A stretch of DNA of 64,000 nt. It comes from Gp6-AA40 sp963772955 (GTDB lineage: Bacteria; Acidobacteriota; Vicinamibacteria; Vicinamibacterales; UBA2999). A program made the position numbers and the translations under genes. Within the stretch, counting starts at the first letter, position 1. Every line of letters begins with the position of its first letter. The stretch spans positions 372,001 to 436,000 of the forward strand of contig CAVYZF010000008.1 in assembly GCA_963772955.1 (NCBI GenBank), given 5' to 3'. Positions 59,502 to 64,000 of the stretch are shown piece after piece. The notes under the pieces were generated by a model. That model was not told the DNA's origin. It saw only the letters and a list, made by a program, of their open reading frames with translations, and did not search any database.

Positions 59502-62152
59502 GCCACGTCTCCTGTGAAGTTCCAAATCACGGCGACGTTGGCTGTATCGGCCGCCGTGTTCCCGAAATCGTCGGTCACCCGCACGCTGATTGTTCGCGTT
59601 GCCGGGGCATCGATCCCGTTCGCAGGGAAGGTCACGCTCTGGCCCGGCGTTTCGAAGACACCGTCGCCGTCCAGATCCCAGTCATACGACAGGAGTGCTC
59701 CTTCAGGGTCGCTGCCTGATGCCGTAGCAGCCACCGTACCTCTTTCGACGACTGAGTAGGGCCCGCCAGCATCGACGCTCGGCGCGGCATTCAGCGTGAG
59801 ACCGATGAGGATCGGATCGTGATCCGACGTGCGATACGCGTCGGGCGCATACAACCCGGGCGGATTGAACTCCGTGTTGTAGTCGAGAATCAGCGGCTCG
59901 TCGGCGTTGATGTGCCAGATCGTTGCGCCGGTCACGTTGTCCACGAGTTCGGGAGCGGCCAGCGCGTGATCGAGTTCGCCAGACAGGCGATCGAACACGA
60001 AGCTGTAGCGCTCGGCATCGGTCACATACAACTCCGAGAGCCCGGAGAAGCCGGCCGTTTCCAGTGCATGGATCGGATCCTCCTCGGTATACGAGTTGAG
60101 GTCGCCCACGATGAGTACGTTGCTGAGGGAGAGGGAGCCGATCACGTTGGTCAGCGTCGTCGCCTGTGCGACGCGCAGTGCGTTGAAGCAGCTCTGTCCG
60201 TCGCCCTGATCGAGATCCAGCCCTGTGGCGCCGCCGCATCCCTTGGACTTGAAGTGATTGGCGACAAGCGTGAACGATTCACCCCCGCCCGCGCGCTGGA
60301 ACGTCTGGATCAGTGGTGGCCGGCTGAAAAGGGGATCGTCGGATGACAGTGCGTTGCCAACCGGCGTGACCTTTGACGGCTTGTAGATGATGGCGACCTT
60401 GATGGCATCCGTGCCGAGCGTCCCGCCGAACTCGTTTGGTGCATTGAGCACCGGATCGGAGATGAACGCGTAGCGTCCGGTGCTCGACGCGGCGTTGAGC
60501 GCCGCCACGAGGCTGCCGATCGCCGTCGAGCCGTTATTCTCGACTTCCATCAGTCCAATCACGTCGGCGTCGAGCCCGCGGATGGCAGCGACTTCCTTCG
60601 CCTGTTGGCGCGCGAACTCCTGCGCTGTATCAGCGCCGCGGGCATTCGGGTTCACCGATGTGAGTGTCGTGAAGTAGTTGAGTGTGTTGAAGCTCGCAAC
60701 TCGAATGTCGCCTCCCACCGGTGCCGGCGCTGCAGGCCGAGGGTTGGCACGCGTGAACGAGATCGGCTGCGTGGGCTCGAGACGGTACTCTCCGAAGCCA
60801 AACGTCAGCACCCCTGTCACTCCGGACGTCGTATCACCGAGCCGCAACGCATCGCCTGGCGCAACGAACGGAACTGTTCCTGGATTCTGTACGCTCGACC
60901 CATCGTCGATCAGGAGGCTTCGACGGTTGTTCAGATCCTGAAGGACGGTCGCGGGCGCTCCTGGCGCAACGCGATCCGTCGGCTGGAGCATCCGACCATC
61001 CACAGACACCGTGACTTCACCGAAGCGGCCTAACTCGAAGTGTTCGGTCGCACTCAGGTCGTCGGGGAAGGTGACGAGCATGTTCTCGAGCGGCTCGAAT
61101 GTCGTGCCCGGGGCGCGTGGAAGGTCGACTGACAGAGGCGAGATTGTTCCGCTTCCGCAGGTGTCGACGACCGCTACCGGGGACAGTTCGGTGAGACCGT
61201 TGAACTCGATCGCCCGGCCGGTGACGCGGACGCGTTGGCCTACCTGAACGTCCTGGAACGTTGCCGCTGCGAACGCAAAGAGTCCTTCCGAGGTATTCGG
61301 GTCCGCGTCCGGCGTGTCGTCCTGAATGTAGAAGCCGCCAAGCTGCCCGGGACCCTGGAAATCACCCGTGACGATGCCCTCGACCCGGACGGTCTGTCCC
61401 GCGAGCAGCGTTGACGCTCCCGCGCCCTGAACTGCCGAGATCTCGTGTGACGTGGGCACCCCACAACCGCTCGGAGGCGGAGGTGGTGGAAAGAATCCGC
61501 CGTTGCGTGGAGCCGGTGCGTCGGAGGTGAAATCGAAGTTGTTGTTGTCAGTATCAGTAGCGCCGCCGTCCGCGCGAATGGCAGCCGTCGTCATGCTCAG
61601 CGTAGGAGCGGCTCCCGCACCCTCGAAGAAGTTCGCATTGCCGTAGCCAACGAGGTCGACGATCATCGCGAGCGCAGCCGCGTTGCATGGCGCCCCTGCG
61701 CTACCGTTGCATCCGAGTGAGGTGGTCGTGTTGACGAGAGCGACCTTGCCCGCGCCCGCCGCCATGGCAATCGGCGTCGCATCGGTCACATCGGCGGCTG
61801 GCAACGGCGACCCGTTTGCCCCGCCTGCTTCCTGAACCAGCAGATAGCCATGCGGAGCGATGGTGCCACTGAGCTCGGTCAGCTGGGTGCTGGTCGCGCC
61901 GAAATTGCCCGTGCCGGTCGCGCTCGCGTACTGCACGGACCAGCCATCGACCGACACCGCAACGTCAGAGAGATTGTGCAGCTCGACGAAGTCGTTGGTG
62001 AGCGGGGCGCCAGCGTTTCCGCCTCCGCCGTAGACCTGGCTGATGACCACCGTGAGGGACGCGGCGCGCGATCCGGGGATGAACGAGGACGCAATGACGC
62101 TGGCCAGCAGACAGAGCGTTGCGGCCGCGGACGAACGGCGTGCGTGAATCAT
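59354..62152 (-). CDS. secreted lamin-tail / endonuclease-exonuclease-phosphatase nuclease with PKD domain, 3' end altered
   Basis: From ATG 62152 the protein is about 932 residues. Signal peptide: AATLCLLASVIASSFIPGSR. Domains in order: a lamin-tail domain (VVISQVYGGGGNAGAPLTND; FVELHNLSDVAVSVDGWSVQ); an OB-fold-like stretch with VRVEGIVTGDFQGPGQLGGF; an EEP nuclease domain (DIRVASFNTLNYFTTL; VIGLMEVENNGS; LVANHFKSKGCGG; VLIVGDLNSYTEEDPI; YRTSDHDPILIGL); and a PKD-like domain (PSVDAGGPYSVVERGTVAAT). All EEP catalytic motifs are present, so it should cut nucleic acid outside the cell. After VAVIWNFTG, which usually opens a further PxKF-type domain, the frame runs antisense through SUI1 and stops at 59354, so the native C-terminus is lost. 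Confidence 0.85.
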   Translation of the reverse strand: MIHARRSSAAATLCLLASVIASSFIPGSRAASLTVVISQVYGGGGNAGAPLTNDFVELHNLSDVAVSVDGWSVQYASATGTGNFGATSTQLTELSGTIAPHGYLLVQEAGGANGSPLPAADVTDATPIAMAAGAGKVALVNTTTSLGCNGSAGAPCNAAALAMIVDLVGYGNANFFEGAGAAPTLSMTTAAIRADGGATDTDNNNFDFTSDAPAPRNGGFFPPPPPPSGCGVPTSHEISAVQGAGASTLLAGQTVRVEGIVTGDFQGPGQLGGFYIQDDTPDADPNTSEGLFAFAAATFQDVQVGQRVRVTGRAIEFNGLTELSPVAVVDTCGSGTISPLSVDLPRAPGTTFEPLENMLVTFPDDLSATEHFELGRFGEVTVSVDGRMLQPTDRVAPGAPATVLQDLNNRRSLLIDDGSSVQNPGTVPFVAPGDALRLGDTTSGVTGVLTFGFGEYRLEPTQPISFTRANPRPAAPAPVGGDIRVASFNTLNYFTTLTSVNPNARGADTAQEFARQQAKEVAAIRGLDADVIGLMEVENNGSTAIGSLVAALNAASSTGRYAFISDPVLNAPNEFGGTLGTDAIKVAIIYKPSKVTPVGNALSSDDPLFSRPPLIQTFQRAGGGESFTLVANHFKSKGCGGATGLDLDQGDGQSCFNALRVAQATTLTNVIGSLSLSNVLIVGDLNSYTEEDPIHALETAGFSGLSELYVTDAERYSFVFDRLSGELDHALAAPELVDNVTGATIWHINADEPLILDYNTEFNPPGLYAPDAYRTSDHDPILIGLTLNAAPSVDAGGPYSVVERGTVAATASGSDPEGALLSYDWDLDGDGVFETPGQSVTFPANGIDAPATRTISVRVTDDFGNTAADTANVAVIWNFTGDVAQPLTTYPRLSKMSRTRSRTSPCSSTPPSTTAPPVPHAFLSSWLSSFRN

Positions 62153-62277
62153 GAGCTGTTCTGAATCTAGTGATCGGAACGCGGCGTCCGTGACACTCAG
62201 GACACCCGGGCTTACTGACAACAGGCGTGGCCCCAGCTCGCCATCGTCCTCGTGTAACGATGCAGCGAATTTACGGG

Positions 62278-62794
62278 CTATTTCCTGGGGGCGATGCCGG
62301 GCAGGTGCGCGCGGTTGGCGACGCGTATGGCAGTGAGGTCGTTCGGTTGGATTTTCAACTGGTTGAGGATCCGATGGATCTCGGTCTCCTCGGTCATGGA
62401 GATGGAGTCCTCGCTCGCGGCCACCGCGAACAGGCATCGCGCGAGCGCGAGCTTCTCATCGTAGGTCGCGCTCCCGGCGAAGTCTCGCGCGACTTCGAAA
62501 TCGGCCGTCCCGCCGAACAGCAGATTGCTCGTCTTCGCGAGGCTCACGACCAGCATCGCCTGTTCTTGTGTGAGGGCGCCCTGGTCGCGCACGAGGCGCT
62601 CCATTACCGACGTTTCCTCGAGCGCTCGCATGTTGATCGGCATTGGCAACACGGCCGAGGAGGTACGCGAACCGTGCGACGTAGCGCGCCCGATCCGGCT
62701 CCAGCCGATCGAGCGCGTTGACGACATCACGGAGAGCAGAGGATTCCTGGGGCTCGCGTGCACCGAGCCCCAACCATGACCAGATAGTTGCCAT
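62278..62794 (-). CDS. TerB-like protein, apparent single-base frameshift
   Basis: From ATG 62794 one frame reads MATIWSWLGLGAREPQESSA, ALDRLEPDRARYVARFAYLL and GRVANADQHAS. It then becomes Arg/Gly-rich noise, while the adjacent frame resumes as LEETSVMERLVRDQGALTQE, ARDFAGSATYDEKLALARCL and AVAASEDSISMTEETEIHRI, ending at 62278. Dropping one base near 62635 joins them, and the span is one base over a codon multiple. The layout (paired acidic helices, FAVAASED and MTEETEIHRI) matches TerB/DjlA-type helical domains linked to tellurite or general stress and membrane functions. Both halves are well preserved, so an assembly error is likely. Confidence 0.7.
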
Positions 62795-62805
62795 TCTAAC
62801 GATTA

Positions 62806-62875
62806 CGACACACCGAGACACTGAGGCACAGAGAAACTTTGTGTTTCCTCGGTGCCTCGGAGCCTCTGTGTGTCG
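62806..62875. repeat. long imperfect inverted repeat, intergenic
   Basis: The gap between the TerB-like and FAD-oxidase genes holds ACGACACACCGAGACACTGA facing, on the other side, CGGAGCCTCTGTGTGTCGT. The arms are about 33 bp with several mismatches and meet near GAAACTTTGTGTTTC. ACAGAG/GAGGCAC-type words of this kind recur between genes in many Acidobacteriota and related genomes (from general familiarity, not a search). It can fold into a large cruciform and probably ends transcription from the FAD-oxidase gene. Confidence 0.6.
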
Positions 62876-62890
62876 TGGTCACGGAAGTTC

Positions 62891-64000
62891 TTATTTCGCC
62901 GGCTTGATGTTCTGGTTGAAGCGGAACAGGTTGTTCTTGTCGTACTTCTTTTTGACCTTGGTCAGCCGCTGGTAGTTCTTCCCGTACGTCGCCTTCACGC
63001 GATCCTCGCCTTCATCCATCATGAAGTTCACGTACGCACCTGGCGCCGAGTAGGGATGCAGCGCGTCCCAGTAATCCCGCGCCCACGTGCTGATCTTCTC
63101 TTTGTTGGCCGGATCGCGGTCCACACCAACGATCACCGCCGCCCATGTGGCATCGCGATACGCCCAGGCCGTTGCCTTGTTTTTCACTTTCGCGGCCGCG
63201 CCATTGATCGGATACAGGTGCATCGTCGACTGCCAGGTCGGCAGCTTGTTGCCGTGCTCGACGTGCAGCGCGATCGCCTCGTCGCTCAGCTCGTGAACGA
63301 AGTCCGCCTTCCAGTACCACTGATCGCCAGGGGGGTAGAGCGGATCGAACATGCTCTGCATCACCGGGTGCGGAAGCGGCCCCACCATGTCGAGCGCCGG
63401 AGTCTTGACCGCGCGAATCGGCTTGAACACCTTTGGCGCGCTCTTGAGCGGTCCGGTGTAGCACCAGACGACGCCGCACATCTTCTTGTTGTGCAGATGC
63501 TCGGGGAACGGCGGTCCGGGTGGAACCGTGAGGAAGGCAAAGAAGCCGTTCAACTCCTTGGGCGCCTTCTTGATGAAGCGGCGGTACCACTTCATGATCG
63601 CAGGCGCGTCTTCCATCTCCCACAGCATGGGCCCGGCAAAGTTCGTGTGAACGGGCTGCCCCTTGAACAGGAATGCCGTGACAACGCCGAAGTTGCCACC
63701 GCCGCCGCGAATGGCCCAGAAGAGATCCGCGTTCTCTTTGGCGCTTGCGGTCACCAACCGGCCGTCTGAGAGGACCATGTCCACCGCGAGGATGTTGTCG
63801 ATGCTCAGGCCGTACTGACGTGTGAGGTGCCCGATGCCTCCTCCCAGGGTGAGGCCGCCCACACCTGTCGTGGAGATGATCCCCGCGGGCACGGCCAGGC
63901 CGTATGGGTGCGCCGCATGATCGACATCGCCCCAGAGCGTTCCGCCGCCGACGAGGATGGTCTTCTTCTTCGGATCGACACGGACGTAGCGCATGGCTGA
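62891..64000 (-). CDS. FAD-binding oxidoreductase with BBE C-terminus (partial)
   Basis: Open from the TAA at 62891 to the right edge (the frame continues past ATG 63994 into SA), so the N-terminus with the His-Cys FAD-linkage region is outside the window. Visible PCMH/FAD-binding part: VDPKKKTILVGGGTLWGDVD, LAVPAGIISTTGVGGLTLGG, GGIGHLTRQYGLSIDNILAV and LFWAIRGGGGNFGVVTAFLF. The C-terminal part ends YVNFMMDEGEDRVKATYG, NYQRLTKVKKKYDKNNLFRF, NQNIKPAK, the BBE signature (NYxRL, KxKYDxxNxF, NQNI). Berberine-bridge-like oxidases act on sugars, lactones or aromatic alcohols. The 70-bp inverted repeat follows its stop. Confidence 0.9.
   Translation of the reverse strand, partial: SAMRYVRVDPKKKTILVGGGTLWGDVDHAAHPYGLAVPAGIISTTGVGGLTLGGGIGHLTRQYGLSIDNILAVDMVLSDGRLVTASAKENADLFWAIRGGGGNFGVVTAFLFKGQPVHTNFAGPMLWEMEDAPAIMKWYRRFIKKAPKELNGFFAFLTVPPGPPFPEHLHNKKMCGVVWCYTGPLKSAPKVFKPIRAVKTPALDMVGPLPHPVMQSMFDPLYPPGDQWYWKADFVHELSDEAIALHVEHGNKLPTWQSTMHLYPINGAAAKVKNKATAWAYRDATWAAVIVGVDRDPANKEKISTWARDYWDALHPYSAPGAYVNFMMDEGEDRVKATYGKNYQRLTKVKKKYDKNNLFRFNQNIKPAK

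Overview
The window is 64 kb of high-GC bacterial chromosome packed with protein genes. I see no rRNA, tRNA, CRISPR array, phage module or intact insertion sequence. The gene content fits an Acidobacteriota genome, most likely a Vicinamibacteria-like lineage (inference only, because no marker gene is present). It includes two large Oar-type TonB-dependent receptors with a carboxypeptidase-regulatory-like N-terminus, a carbohydrate-binding-family-9/DUF5916 outer-membrane protein, Ser/Thr kinases with TolB-like and TPR tails, a TIGR02999-type ECF sigma factor, and many secreted beta-propeller, VOC and alpha/beta-hydrolase proteins.

Layout. 1-4250: a metal-resistance neighbourhood with a CzcC/TolC-like efflux protein (cut by the left edge), a Cys-rich secreted peptide, a DUF411 metal-binding protein, a lipoprotein, a His-tailed outer-membrane protein and a thioredoxin-fold protein. 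4434-4945: an SMP-30/gluconolactonase pseudogene with most of its middle deleted. 5146-7592: a two-gene unit of a LysM-like membrane protein translationally coupled to a divergent FtsZ/tubulin-like GTPase, the best candidate here for an undescribed system. 7715-17761: an Omp85-like barrel, a conserved secreted protein of unknown function, a response-regulator remnant, a frameshifted HAD lipoprotein, an orphan NMT1-like binding protein, a formylglycine-generating-enzyme homologue, a DUF1207 protein and an M28 peptidase. 17842-25234: a PQQ-type sugar dehydrogenase, then modABC followed by a TonB-dependent receptor. 25409-28730: two flavin split-barrel proteins and a GAF / degenerate sigma54-type AAA+ / Ser-Thr kinase polyprotein broken by one extra base. 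28846-33904: the DUF5916 barrel, an unknown protein, an NHL propeller and an AraC/GyrI regulator. 34095-37017: a truncated epimerase, then a papain-like protease fused to a seven-bladed DUF346 propeller with a small partner gene. 37124-44387: small secreted enzymes including an arylamine N-acetyltransferase, ending in a coupled run of two alpha/beta hydrolases, an SCP2-like protein and a polytopic membrane protein. 44438-49927: a tricarballylate module (TctC-TctB fusion, TctA, TcuA, TcuB). 50112-58871 (minus strand): a histidine phosphatase, a YncE-like propeller, and a TonB receptor / ECF sigma / secreted protein / Ser-Thr kinase run. 59142-64000: a bacterial SUI1, an extracellular nuclease with a lost C-terminus, a frameshifted TerB-like gene and a BBE-type FAD oxidase cut by the right edge.

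Four genes (8916-10578, 10938-11959, 26330-28730 and 62278-62794) are each interrupted by an apparent single-base insertion or deletion while both halves remain well conserved. Sequencing or assembly error is as likely as real decay. Several other loci are true fragments: the SMP-30 gene, a LuxR-type HTH, a kinase C-terminus, an epimerase N-terminus and the nuclease tail. A family of short REP-like palindromes built on GGCGGGTCT/AGACCCGCC sits directly behind three genes, two of them between convergent genes.
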